Positions 27,852 through 35,860 of a DNA stretch of 64,000 nt are shown here, piece by piece. The DNA is from Balneola sp. (GTDB lineage: Bacteria; Bacteroidota; Rhodothermia; Balneolales; Balneolaceae): NCBI GenBank assembly GCA_017640785.1, contig JAEPPZ010000006.1:62001-126000 (forward strand), written 5' to 3'. The notes beneath the pieces were generated by a model that was given only the letters and a program-made list of their open reading frames with translations, was not told the origin of the DNA and made no database searches. Position 1 is the stretch's first letter, and every line of letters begins with the position of its first letter. A program made the translations under genes and the position numbers.

Positions 27852-29495
27852 TTATAGCCCCGTACTTATCCCAAAATGCACTTTTCCATTTCCGAATGTT
27901 TCGGTAGATGAAAGTGCATACGTAAACTTTAACCTCCCAATTGCTGTTCTAAAACTCAATCCAAATCCCCCTGAGTAAAGAAAATCCTTTTGGGTGAAAC
28001 TATTGTCTATTTCGGAATATAATTGTGGTCTTTTATAAAAACCGGCTGCTGTAAACAAAAACAGATACGAATACTGATCTGTTAAAAAACGATATTCTAT
28101 ATCTCCCCAAAGCAATTCTGATGCTGAAAATTGTTCTTCTGAATAGCCTCTTAAAGAATTAGCTCCTGCAAATCTGAACAGGTCACTTTCTGTAAACTGA
28201 TCTCCGATCACATAAAACCCATTGAGACTCGTCGCTAAAACAGATTTCTCAAACAATGGAATATAGCCTCTTACTTTTGTCTCTAATCTCTGTTGACGAA
28301 AAGCCAGTGCTGAATCGTCTTCAATATCTTTATTAGCAACTCCGTAGATAACATCTAAAGAAAAGCCTGAAGTCGGAACCTCTCTCCTGTCCAGCTTTGA
28401 ATAGTTAAATCCAAGATCACCGCCTTGCTTCTTCCCGTCCGGTTCTTTTGAAAAGTTCGATGTGGAACCTGAGATCGAACTTTGAGAATAAATCCTGCTT
28501 TTAATGCTAAATTCAGAATTAAGGAAATAACTGCCCGACAAACCAATGTTCCTCGTTTGATAAGTTGTGTCATTCTGATAGAAAGAGAAATCCATTCCAA
28601 TGCTTAACGGAATATTTGCTATCCAATCCTGAGATACGCCGAGTATTAAGCGACTTGTTTCCGGTTTTAAGCGCTGATATTGTAATTCGAAGGTATTTCC
28701 CTCTCTTAACACATTCCAAAGCGATATATCAAGGTCTCCAACAATTTGACCTTTACCGGTTTCATCAGGTACAAAACCGATCAAGCCATCCAGTTGATTA
28801 AGGTTTTGCTCTTTAACTTCAAACAAAACTACATAGTTGTCACTTTCTTCGTAAATAACCGGATCTGAGACTTGCTCAACTAACTCACTGGAACTAAGAT
28901 TTCTTCTGATCCGGTCCAGGTTTTCTTTTGATGCCATAAGAGAATCTTCCATTTGAGCCAATCTGGATAAATACCTTTGAGAGCTAATCCTGTTTCCTTT
29001 AAAAATGATCTTACTGACGCGGATCTGCTCGCCGCATATTTTTTTAGCTGTAATAGAAACGGTTTTCGACAGAGAATCTAAGTTTACTTCCTCTATACTG
29101 ACCTTAGCATTTAAATATCCTTCTTCTACTGTTTTAAGATATTCTTCGTTAATACGTTTTTCAATCAACTCTTTTGAGTAAAACTCTCCAGTAATCTCAT
29201 AAGCAACAAATACGCTATCTACTTCAAGTTCAAAAGCTAAACTCCTTATTCGATATCTTAGCCCGGTTTTAACTTGGATTGGCTCTTCATCTGTTGATGA
29301 AATCTGAACATCGAAATATCCCTTATCAGTATAGAAGGCTGTGAGATGTTGAATTGTATTTTTCTGATCTTCTTCCTGCAGGACTATACTTCTGGAGATT
29401 TCACCGTTTTCTAGTACCTGTATTGATCTTTCCTGAGCAAAACCTATCCCGGGGATATTAAACAATACTACTAAAGAGAAAAGGAATTTAATCAT
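27852..29495 (-). CDS. Omp85/BamA-superfamily outer-membrane protein
   Basis: 547 aa. Signal peptide MIKFLFSLVVLF...GFAQ, a periplasmic part with a POTRA-like unit (VSKIIFKGNRISSQRYLSRLAQM near residue 155), then a C-terminal barrel with the surface-antigen features LRGYSEEQFSASELLWGDIEYRF and FGLSFRTAIGRLKFTYA. It is shorter than BamA and resembles TamA-like members. It is the last gene of the polyamine operon, 18 bp after speE, an unexpected neighbour for an outer-membrane insertase family protein. Confidence 0.82.
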   Translation of the reverse strand: MIKFLFSLVVLFNIPGIGFAQERSIQVLENGEISRSIVLQEEDQKNTIQHLTAFYTDKGYFDVQISSTDEEPIQVKTGLRYRIRSLAFELEVDSVFVAYEITGEFYSKELIEKRINEEYLKTVEEGYLNAKVSIEEVNLDSLSKTVSITAKKICGEQIRVSKIIFKGNRISSQRYLSRLAQMEDSLMASKENLDRIRRNLSSSELVEQVSDPVIYEESDNYVVLFEVKEQNLNQLDGLIGFVPDETGKGQIVGDLDISLWNVLREGNTFELQYQRLKPETSRLILGVSQDWIANIPLSIGMDFSFYQNDTTYQTRNIGLSGSYFLNSEFSIKSRIYSQSSISGSTSNFSKEPDGKKQGGDLGFNYSKLDRREVPTSGFSLDVIYGVANKDIEDDSALAFRQQRLETKVRGYIPLFEKSVLATSLNGFYVIGDQFTESDLFRFAGANSLRGYSEEQFSASELLWGDIEYRFLTDQYSYLFLFTAAGFYKRPQLYSEIDNSFTQKDFLYSGGFGLSFRTAIGRLKFTYALSSTETFGNGKVHFGISTGL

Positions 29496-29513
29496 GAAAG
29501 CTAAACGATGAGT

Positions 29514-30392
29514 CTAGCGGATAATTTCGGCTACAAAATTCGGTAATGCAAACGATCCCTGATGAACTTCCTTGTTATAGTATTTAAGATCACTTCCAAA
29601 CTCTGATAATCCCTTTTCTATTCTTTCAAAGATTTCCGTTTCCTCAGGTTGGTTTCCTTTTGAAGCAAAAGCAAAACTCCACATTCCTGCGGGATATAAT
29701 GGTATAAAGCCCAGATACATAGAGGATTCATCAAATACTAATTCTAATGCATCGAAAACTTGTTTAATGCTTGGATGATACTCTTCAACCCATGGCGATT
29801 CCGTCTGTCCGGTAAGAACGCCGTCTTTCTTTAAAGCTGTAAAACATAATTCAAAGAATTCTTTTTCAAACAGTCCTTCTGCGGGACCAACAGGATCGGA
29901 ACCGTCTATAATTATCACATCATATTCAGCAATCGAATTCTTAACGAAGGCGATACCATCTTCAAAAAGAACATTTAAGCGAGGATCTTCCCAAGCTCCA
30001 ACATCAGGTAAAAATTCTTTAGAAGCCCTGACAACTGCTTCATCAATTTCCACCATATCAACTTGTTTGACTGAAAAATGTCTGAGTACTTCTCTGGCAG
30101 TTCCACCATCACCACCTCCAATGATCAACACTTTTTCAGGATTCGGATGCGAAAACATACCCACATGAGCAAGCATTTCATGATAAACGAACTCATCTTT
30201 CTCGGAAAGCATCACCATTCCATCGATGGTCATCAGATTTCCCCATGTATCCGTTTCAAAAACTTCAACCTTCTGATACGGAGTTTGCTCAGAAAACAGA
30301 ACTTTGTTTACTCCAACGGTAAGCCCCGTTCTTTTGTGATAATACTCAGTGTAGCTTTGAGTGTTTAGTTTTGAGTTTTTAGACTGTTTCAT
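29514..30392 (-). CDS. speE: Spermidine synthase (aminopropyltransferase)
   Basis: Transfers an aminopropyl group from decarboxylated SAM to putrescine or a related amine. GGGDGGTAREVLRH is the SAM-binding motif near residue 95; MVEIDEAVV and IDGSDPVGPAEGLF carry the catalytic and substrate-binding acidic residues. 292 aa. The first 14 residues (KQSKNSKLNTQS) are encoded by AT-rich sequence forming an inverted repeat with the end of pdaD. Member of speD-pdaD-speE. With an arginine decarboxylase but no agmatinase in the operon, agmatine is a possible acceptor. Confidence 0.93.
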   Translation of the reverse strand: MKQSKNSKLNTQSYTEYYHKRTGLTVGVNKVLFSEQTPYQKVEVFETDTWGNLMTIDGMVMLSEKDEFVYHEMLAHVGMFSHPNPEKVLIIGGGDGGTAREVLRHFSVKQVDMVEIDEAVVRASKEFLPDVGAWEDPRLNVLFEDGIAFVKNSIAEYDVIIIDGSDPVGPAEGLFEKEFFELCFTALKKDGVLTGQTESPWVEEYHPSIKQVFDALELVFDESSMYLGFIPLYPAGMWSFAFASKGNQPEETEIFERIEKGLSEFGSDLKYYNKEVHQGSFALPNFVAEIIR

Positions 30393-30466
30393 TCTTAATT
30401 TATTTCAATAACATTTAGTATTACAACTTTATCACTCATCACTAAAAACTGATCACTCAAAACTAA
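30365..30466 (-). promoter_or_regulatory. Inverted repeat bracketing the speE start
   Basis: In the mRNA sense, TTAGTTTTGAGT (30466-30455, overlapping the pdaD stop) can pair with ACTCAAAACTAA (30376-30365, codons 6-10 of speE). Twelve perfect pairs would enclose the speE ribosome-binding site and start. It may be a translation-control hairpin or simply a low-complexity repeat; the stem is AT-rich. Confidence 0.4.
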
Positions 30467-30957
30467 TCCTCATACCAAAGAACGGCAGCCGCAAAAGTAG
30501 CAGCACACTTAGTAACCTGATGTTCAATACCAACAAACTTAATCTCTTTAAGAGCTCTCTTTCTATATTCGAAGGCATCCACAACCATTTGCTTCACAAT
30601 AGTTTCCACATATTCCAAACGGGTATGATCTTCGAATTCCATGATCACTCCGGGTTGTGTTTCATCTTCAGGAATACCAACTGCAATTGCAGAAGCGATC
30701 CACATTTGTGGAGTTTGTGAATCAATATGAGCATAAGCCAGAGGGATCAATCCACCGCCCGGTAATTCTATTTCATCTCTGGAAACTTCCTTTGCTCCCG
30801 GAGGACAAATACTACTCATTCTCATAAGATTGGTATCTCCAACTCCTGCCTCAAGCAGTGCATTATCAAAAGCGTTCAATCTAGTATTTCCTTCCGCTGC
30901 ACCCGACACCAAGCAATATACATTCGGAGTTTCTACCATTGTCATCTTAGACTTCAT
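30463..30957 (-). CDS. pdaD: Pyruvoyl-dependent arginine decarboxylase
   Basis: Converts arginine to agmatine, first step of polyamine synthesis. The proenzyme self-cleaves between two serines to form the pyruvoyl group; here Ser48-Ser49 in RMSSICPPGAKE. LPGGGLIPLAYAHI and the acidic EFEDHTRLEYVE helix are family features. 164 aa matches PvlArgDC. This enzyme replaces the PLP-dependent SpeA. It lies 6 bp downstream of speD. Confidence 0.92.
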   Translation of the reverse strand: MKSKMTMVETPNVYCLVSGAAEGNTRLNAFDNALLEAGVGDTNLMRMSSICPPGAKEVSRDEIELPGGGLIPLAYAHIDSQTPQMWIASAIAVGIPEDETQPGVIMEFEDHTRLEYVETIVKQMVVDAFEYRKRALKEIKFVGIEHQVTKCAATFAAAVLWYED

Positions 30958-30963
30958 TCTATC

Positions 30964-31371
30964 TTAATTCTCTTTTACTGTTTCTGTTGAAGGTTTGAAA
31001 AGCAATCGTTGTCCCTGAGGCACTTTGAATAAACCCCTCTTCATTTCCATACTGGATATATTTTTCGAAGAAAAAGCATCTTTTAAAAATTCCTGGATTA
31101 TCCAGGGATCGATTGTATCACCGCAGGTAAAAATATCTACTGCCGCGTAATTATATTCCGGCCAGGTGTGAATGGCTACATGTGATTCAGCGATCACAAC
31201 TACTCCACTAACGCCATAAGGACTGAATTTGTGGAAATTATGCGAAATAATAGTCGCATTAGCTTCCTTTGTAGCATTAAGCATCGCTTCTTCAATGAAT
31301 TCAACATCATTTATCGAGGAGCTGTCGCAATCATAAAATTCAACTAAGATCTGTCTTCCAAGTGCTTCCAA
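30964..31371 (-). CDS. speD: S-adenosylmethionine decarboxylase proenzyme
   Basis: Makes decarboxylated SAM, the aminopropyl donor for SpeE. Prokaryotic class 1B type: self-cleavage between Glu62 and Ser63 (AESH), His68 as processing residue and Cys83 (FTCGD) as catalytic acid. The TTG start gives [16 protein letters not shown], the normal N-terminus. 135 aa. First gene of the polyamine operon; divergent from the dehydrogenase E1 gene. Confidence 0.94.
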   Translation of the reverse strand: MEALGRQILVEFYDCDSSSINDVEFIEEAMLNATKEANATIISHNFHKFSPYGVSGVVVIAESHVAIHTWPEYNYAAVDIFTCGDTIDPWIIQEFLKDAFSSKNISSMEMKRGLFKVPQGQRLLFKPSTETVKEN

Positions 31372-31511
31372 TAATCAGGATAGTTAAAAAATTAATAGTA
31401 TGGATTAACCGCTTTGGTTATTATTGATGAACAGTTATACTTAAAAAAAGTTCAAAAAATTCATCAATCTTTTTTCAAAGTCCCCAAGATACGGATATTT
31501 CTAAAAATTCA

Positions 31512-33494
31512 ATGATTAAGACTTCTAAAAAAATTTCGAAAGCTAAAGCGATTGAGATTTACACTTCACTCCTTCTTCCTCGACAGATAGAGGAACGCAT
31601 GCTGAACCTTCTCAGGCAAAACAAGATCAGTAAATGGTTTTCAGGAATTGGTCAGGAAGCCGTCGCTGTTGGTGTCGCTCTTTCTTCCAAAAAAGAAGAC
31701 TTCATCCTGCCGATGCACCGGAATCTTGGTGTGTTTACCAGCCGAAAAGTCCCCTTCTACCCATTATTCTGTCAACTTTTTGGTAAAGCGGATGGATTCA
31801 GTGGTGGACGCGAACGCTCTTTCCATTTCGGAACCCTGGAGCACAACATAGTTGGCATGATCTCTCATTTAGCCGCAATGATGCCGGTTGCCGATGGGCT
31901 CGCGTTAGCTTCAAAGATTCGGAAAGAAGATTCTGTCGCTTTCTCTTTTTGTGGTGATGGCGCTACCAGCGAAGGTGATTTTCATGAAGCATTGAATTTA
32001 GCTGCTGTTTGGAAACTTCCTGTTGTGTTCGTTATTGAGAACAACGGATACGGGCTTTCCACTCCGACTAATGAACAATTTGCCTGCGAAAAGCTTTCTG
32101 ATCGCGCCAAAGGATACGGAATGAAAGGCTTTCATATCGATGGAAATAACATCCTTGAAGTGATGGAAACCATTGAAAAAGCCCGAAAACTAGCTTTAAA
32201 AGGTGAGCCCGTTTTGATAGAAGCCAAAACCTTTCGTATGCGTGGACACGAAGAAGCATCCGGAACTCATTACGTTCCTGATATTTTATTTAAAGATTGG
32301 GCAGAAAAAGACCCGATTCTAAGGTTCGAGCAATTCTTAGAAAACGAAGGTTATGCAGACCAAAAAGAGTTTGAGAAGATCAAAGAAGAAGTAAAAGCTT
32401 CTTTCAAAAAAGATCTGGATAAAGCTTTAAAAGCTGATGAACCGGTTTGGAACAAGGAAAAGGAATTGGGAGCGGTTTATGCGGAAGCACCGACTTCAAA
32501 ACCTGCTCCCAGCAATGGTAAAAAGGTAGAACGTAGATTTGTAGACGCCATTCAGGCCGGATTAAAGCAAGCGTTTGAAGAAGATGATTCTACCATTATT
32601 CTGGGACAGGATATTGCAGAGTATGGCGGAGTGTTTAAGATCACTGAAGGCTTCTTAGAACAGTTCGGGGCCGACAGAGTACGTAATACTCCAATTATTG
32701 AGTCGGGAGCCTTAGGAGCCGCACTAGGACTTTCTTACGCCGGAATGAATCCTGTAGTGGAGATGCAGTTCTCTGATTTCATTTCCTGTGGATTCAATCA
32801 GATCGTGAATAACATTGCAAAATCTCATTACCGATGGAGTCCCGCCGTAAATATTACCATTCGCGCTCCTCATGGTGGTGGCGTTGGTGCAGGTCCTTTT
32901 CATTCTCAATCGCCGGAAGGTTGGTTTATGCAAATTCCCGGTTTAAAAGTTGTGGTTCCGGCGACAGTCGAGGATGCTCAGAATTTACTGTACAGTTCTA
33001 TGTTCGATCCGAACCCGGTGTTATTCTTTGAGCACAAAAAACTGTACCGAAGTATTCGGGAAGATGTTTCTGAGAAAGCAGTGTACGAACCACTCGGGAA
33101 AGCCAAAGTTCGAAGAGAAGGAACTGATGCCACAATCGTTACTTACGGAATGGGCGTTTGGTGGGCGTTGGAAACAGCAGAAGAATTGGCCAAGCAAGGA
33201 ATCTCACTTGAAGTGATCGATCTGCGAACCCTCCTTCCTCTCGACCTTGAAACGATCAAGACATCTGTTGCCAAAACTCACAAAGTGTTGCTATTACAAG
33301 AACCTTCTCTAACGATGGGACCCATGGCTGAAATTTCAGCTCTGATCTCCGAACATTGCTTCGAAGAGCTGGATGCTCCTGTAATTCGGTGCGGCTCTTT
33401 GGATATGCCCATCCCCTTCAACAAAGCATTAGAAGATGAGTTTTTGAAAAGGAATGTTTTTGAGGAGAGGGTTAGAGAGTTAATTCAATTTTAA
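31512..33494 (+). CDS. Fused 2-oxoacid dehydrogenase E1 (alpha + beta)
   Basis: 660 aa joining both E1 subunits. Alpha part (about residues 1-335): MHRNLGVFTSR, and the thiamine diphosphate motif GDGATSEGDFHEALNLAA...NNGYG. Beta part (from about 342): FVDAIQAGLKQAF, GQDIAEYGG, EMQFSDFI, HGGGVGAGPFHSQSPE, and the transketolase C-terminal domain. The pattern fits branched-chain 2-oxoacid (2-oxoisovalerate) dehydrogenase best. E2 and E3 genes are not adjacent. Single gene with its own upstream region. Confidence 0.93.
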   Translation: MIKTSKKISKAKAIEIYTSLLLPRQIEERMLNLLRQNKISKWFSGIGQEAVAVGVALSSKKEDFILPMHRNLGVFTSRKVPFYPLFCQLFGKADGFSGGRERSFHFGTLEHNIVGMISHLAAMMPVADGLALASKIRKEDSVAFSFCGDGATSEGDFHEALNLAAVWKLPVVFVIENNGYGLSTPTNEQFACEKLSDRAKGYGMKGFHIDGNNILEVMETIEKARKLALKGEPVLIEAKTFRMRGHEEASGTHYVPDILFKDWAEKDPILRFEQFLENEGYADQKEFEKIKEEVKASFKKDLDKALKADEPVWNKEKELGAVYAEAPTSKPAPSNGKKVERRFVDAIQAGLKQAFEEDDSTIILGQDIAEYGGVFKITEGFLEQFGADRVRNTPIIESGALGAALGLSYAGMNPVVEMQFSDFISCGFNQIVNNIAKSHYRWSPAVNITIRAPHGGGVGAGPFHSQSPEGWFMQIPGLKVVVPATVEDAQNLLYSSMFDPNPVLFFEHKKLYRSIREDVSEKAVYEPLGKAKVRREGTDATIVTYGMGVWWALETAEELAKQGISLEVIDLRTLLPLDLETIKTSVAKTHKVLLLQEPSLTMGPMAEISALISEHCFEELDAPVIRCGSLDMPIPFNKALEDEFLKRNVFEERVRELIQF

Positions 33495-33536
33495 TTTGCA
33501 AGAAATAAGCTCAAAATTACACAAAGACAATCAATC

Positions 33537-34327
33537 ATGAGTGATGAAGAAATAACCTATTTGATTTCAAAAAAAGTCCTAGAAGGAAAAATATCAAAAT
33601 CTGACGGAATTAATGAACTTTCTTCAAGAATTAATCTGAACAAAGGTTCAGCAAGTATTATAATTGGACAAGTCTATCCTAAACTGATTGAAGGAGTATT
33701 ATTTAAAAGAACAGTCTCAGTAGCATATTTTTCTTGTTTTTTGAAATGTATTAAAAGGGATTATGGAAATGAACAACTATCAATTTCATTATCCGGATTA
33801 AAAAAACATATTGACTACATTCTGACAACTGGAGATTCTAAAATTTCACTTAGAAAAGTTTATAAAGAGTATTTGGAATTATTTAAAACTCTCTTACAAA
33901 GAACCAGAAAGATGAAATTGAACAATCTGAAATTATAGATTTCTATAAAGAAAAATCAAAAAGAGACTTAAAAACTGAATTAGATAATCTACCTGAATCT
34001 GAAACTGATGTAGTCTTTATTAAACAGAAAAAATATAAACGAGATAATAAGGCTATTGCTCTAATAAAATTATTGAGAGATAGTGAATGCCAAATTTGTA
34101 GAGAATATATTTTAAAAAAAGACGGAACAAAATACATTGAAGCCGCACATATAAAAGCAAAAAAGGACAAAGGAAATGAGACTCTTGAAAATATCTTATT
34201 ATTATGCCCCAACCATCATAAAGAATTTGATTTAGGAGATTTAAATATTGTATTTCATTCAAAAGAGAAAATAGAATTCACATTGAATGAGAATGACTAT
34301 GAAATTACCCTTTTAATAAATAGTTAA
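33537..34327 (+). pseudogene. HNH endonuclease-like gene with internal frameshift
   Basis: The first frame (33537-33938, 133 aa) gives a helical N-terminal region ending artificially at KTLLQRTRKMKLNN. A second frame, open from 33887 to 34327, continues with QKDEIEQSEIIDFYKE... and an HNH-type zinc fold: CQIC, EAAHI, LLLCPNHHKEFD. The two overlap between 33887 and 33938, so one shift there restores a protein of about 263 aa. Causes could be a disrupting mutation, a sequencing error or programmed frameshifting; no obvious slippery heptamer stands out. The region is very AT-rich compared with its neighbours, suggesting acquisition. Confidence 0.72.
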
Positions 34328-34378
34328 AAATTTCTATCCTTCAGTTCCGCAAGAAAAAATTCATTAAAAAGATGGATC

Positions 34379-34603
34379 ATGACAGAGATTAAAATAGAAG
34401 ACAAACAAGAGTATTTTACCAATGAATATCCTTTTTCTAACCCTCCAAAATTGACTGAAAAAAGAGAATGTTTGCATTGTGGTGAGACAATTATTATTGG
34501 TGATTTCAAAGTATTTAAAGATAATTCAAACAATGAATACATTTGCTGTCCAAATGCACCAAGATGCGATGGGACAGTTATTGACTGGATGCCTTCAAAA
34601 TAG
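34379..34603 (+). CDS. Small zinc-ribbon-like protein
   Basis: 74 aa, with paired cysteines CLHCGE in the middle and CCPNAPRCDGT near the end, spaced as for one zinc site, between an acidic N-terminus and an end in DWMPSK. No family name recalled. It follows the HNH gene by 51 bp on the same strand and may have arrived with it. Confidence 0.6.
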   Translation: MTEIKIEDKQEYFTNEYPFSNPPKLTEKRECLHCGETIIIGDFKVFKDNSNNEYICCPNAPRCDGTVIDWMPSK

Positions 34604-34722
34604 AATTTGATTAATTAATATCCCTCCCAAGTTCCTGCTTGGGAGAACAAAAAGGAGCTCCTGCTCCAAATAAGTCAAATCGGAACCGGAAGATCACTTC
34701 GCTCCGCTCGTGAATGGTTCAA
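34604..34722. repeat. Intergenic hairpin cluster
   Basis: CTCCCAAG / CTTGGGAG at 34624-34645 (8-bp stem, loop TTCCTG) and GGAGC / GCTCC at 34654-34667 (loop TCCT). Read as arm-G(C/T)TCCTGC-arm they share a loop while the arms differ. Similar loops recur near 60.03 and 60.22 kb. Confidence 0.7.
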
Positions 34723-34744
34723 TGATACAAAACCTATTGTTTCC
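34723..34744. promoter_or_regulatory. Operator-like palindrome 1 upstream of satD
   Basis: TGATACAA, 6-bp spacer, TTGTTTCC. Same 8-6-8 architecture as two further sites closer to the gene; least perfect of the three. Confidence 0.5.
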
Positions 34745-34755
34745 CGTCTCTATCG

Positions 34756-34770
34756 CAAGCGTCCCGCTTG
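34756..34770. repeat. Short hairpin CAAGCG-TCC-CGCTTG
   Basis: Perfect 6-bp stem with loop TCC, between operator-like sites 1 and 2. The TCC loop is shared with hairpins at 60.01 and 60.77 kb whose arms are different. Confidence 0.7.
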
Positions 34771-34791
34771 TGTAGCATTACCACTATCAAC

Positions 34792-34813
34792 TGAAACAAA
34801 TCCTATTGTTTCA
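34792..34813. promoter_or_regulatory. Operator-like palindrome 2 upstream of satD
   Basis: TGAAACAA, 6-bp spacer, TTGTTTCA: a perfect 8-bp inverted repeat. Its spacer differs from that of site 1 in one base, and its centre is 29 bp from that of site 3. Confidence 0.6.
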
Positions 34814-34820
34814 TTTTTAA

Positions 34821-34842
34821 TGAAACATATTGCATTGTTTCA
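34821..34842. promoter_or_regulatory. Operator-like palindrome 3 upstream of satD
   Basis: TGAAACAT, 6-bp spacer, TTGTTTCA. The dyad extends as AATGAAACA / TGTTTCATT (9 bp). It overlaps the -35 and spacer of the candidate satD promoter. Confidence 0.6.
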
Positions 34843-34858
34843 TTTTTTTTGATACAAT
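34830..34858 (+). promoter_or_regulatory. Candidate satD promoter, possibly leaderless
   Basis: TTGCAT (34830-34835), 17 bp, TACAAT (34853-34858). The predicted start would fall at or next to the ATG at 34864, so the mRNA could be leaderless; no ribosome-binding site is seen. A half-site TGATACAA (34850-34857) overlaps the -10. Confidence 0.35.
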
Positions 34859-34863
34859 ACAAC

Positions 34864-35502
34864 ATGCCTAAAAAACAACATAGCTATCCCATATTTATGG
34901 GAGATGTAGTTAACAGCTCAGATTATGACGGAGAGGTGCTCAGCAAAGGACTGAAAGAGCTTGTTGAAAGTACTAACAAGAAGTTCAGCAAAGACATCCT
35001 CTCTCCTCTTACCATTACCTTGGGGGATGAATTTCAAGGTGTGCTGAACTCAGTATCAACAGGAATAGATCTGCTTTTTCATCTTGAAGAAGAATTACTT
35101 AAAGCAGAACCTGATTTTAAACTTCATTACGTGCTTCTACTGGGCGAGATCGAGACGGAAATAAATCCTGAAATAGCTTATGAAATGATGGGCAAAGGTT
35201 TAACAGAAGCGCGAAAAATGCTCTCATCCAAAAAAAGAAACCGTAAGCGTTTCCGGTTTAAACTTCAGAATAAAGAACAAACAGAGCAGCTTTCAAGGAT
35301 ATTTGAAGTATTGGATACGATCATCCTGAACTGGAAAAAGGAAGATTATCCTTTGATACTGGATATGATCAACAACGACAACAATAGTGAAGTAGGCGAA
35401 CTTCATGATAAAAACCGAGATCAAATCTGGAAAAGACGAAAAACTTTGATGATCAATGAGTATAATCTGCTAAAAGATTTCATCAAAATATACATCAAAT
35501 AA
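34864..35502 (+). CDS. SatD-family protein
   Basis: 212 aa. The N-terminal IFMGDVVNSSDYDGE (residues about 10-24) and LTITLGDEFQGVLNS motifs match the SatD family; the GDxxxS and GDEFQG residues recall nucleotidyl-cyclase-like ferredoxin folds, which is my inference. The C-terminal helical half has a basic stretch (KKRNRKRFRFK). The ATG at 34864 is preferred over a TTG five codons upstream. A small membrane protein follows after 2 bp. The operator-like array in front suggests tight, probably cooperative, control. Confidence 0.78.
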   Translation: MPKKQHSYPIFMGDVVNSSDYDGEVLSKGLKELVESTNKKFSKDILSPLTITLGDEFQGVLNSVSTGIDLLFHLEEELLKAEPDFKLHYVLLLGEIETEINPEIAYEMMGKGLTEARKMLSSKKRNRKRFRFKLQNKEQTEQLSRIFEVLDTIILNWKKEDYPLILDMINNDNNSEVGELHDKNRDQIWKRRKTLMINEYNLLKDFIKIYIK

Positions 35503-35504
35503 CT

Positions 35505-35822
35505 ATGATTGGAGATATGCTCGTTGGTTGGTTAGTGATGGAATTGTTCGCTAATATTTCAATCAACGTTATTCTGGGACATTCAAATACAAGCTGGAGT
35601 TCGTTTGGTAAAGGAGTGTTGGAAAGATTATTTCTGTCTGTAGGAATTTTAGCTGGCTACCCGCACGTGATCATCGCCTTTGGAGCACTAAAAATTGGCA
35701 CACGATTACACGAGGACAAAAGCTCCAAAATTTCTAACGATTATTTTCTAGTTGGTAATTTTATATCACTGTTAGCAGTTGTAATATACGTGTATACCTG
35801 CTTCAGTTATTTTGGATGGTGA
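35505..35822 (+). CDS. Small membrane protein paired with SatD
   Basis: 105 aa with about three hydrophobic segments (residues 5-25, 42-62, 80-102). It starts 2 bp after the satD stop, so the two are almost certainly co-translated. Many satD genes are followed by a DUF3307-type membrane protein; this one occupies that place but I cannot confirm family membership. Together they may form a cytosolic sensor and a membrane partner. Confidence 0.7.
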   Translation: MIGDMLVGWLVMELFANISINVILGHSNTSWSSFGKGVLERLFLSVGILAGYPHVIIAFGALKIGTRLHEDKSSKISNDYFLVGNFISLLAVVIYVYTCFSYFGW

Positions 35823-35860
35823 TAAAGAAACAACATAAAATATATAATTCCGGTTGATTA

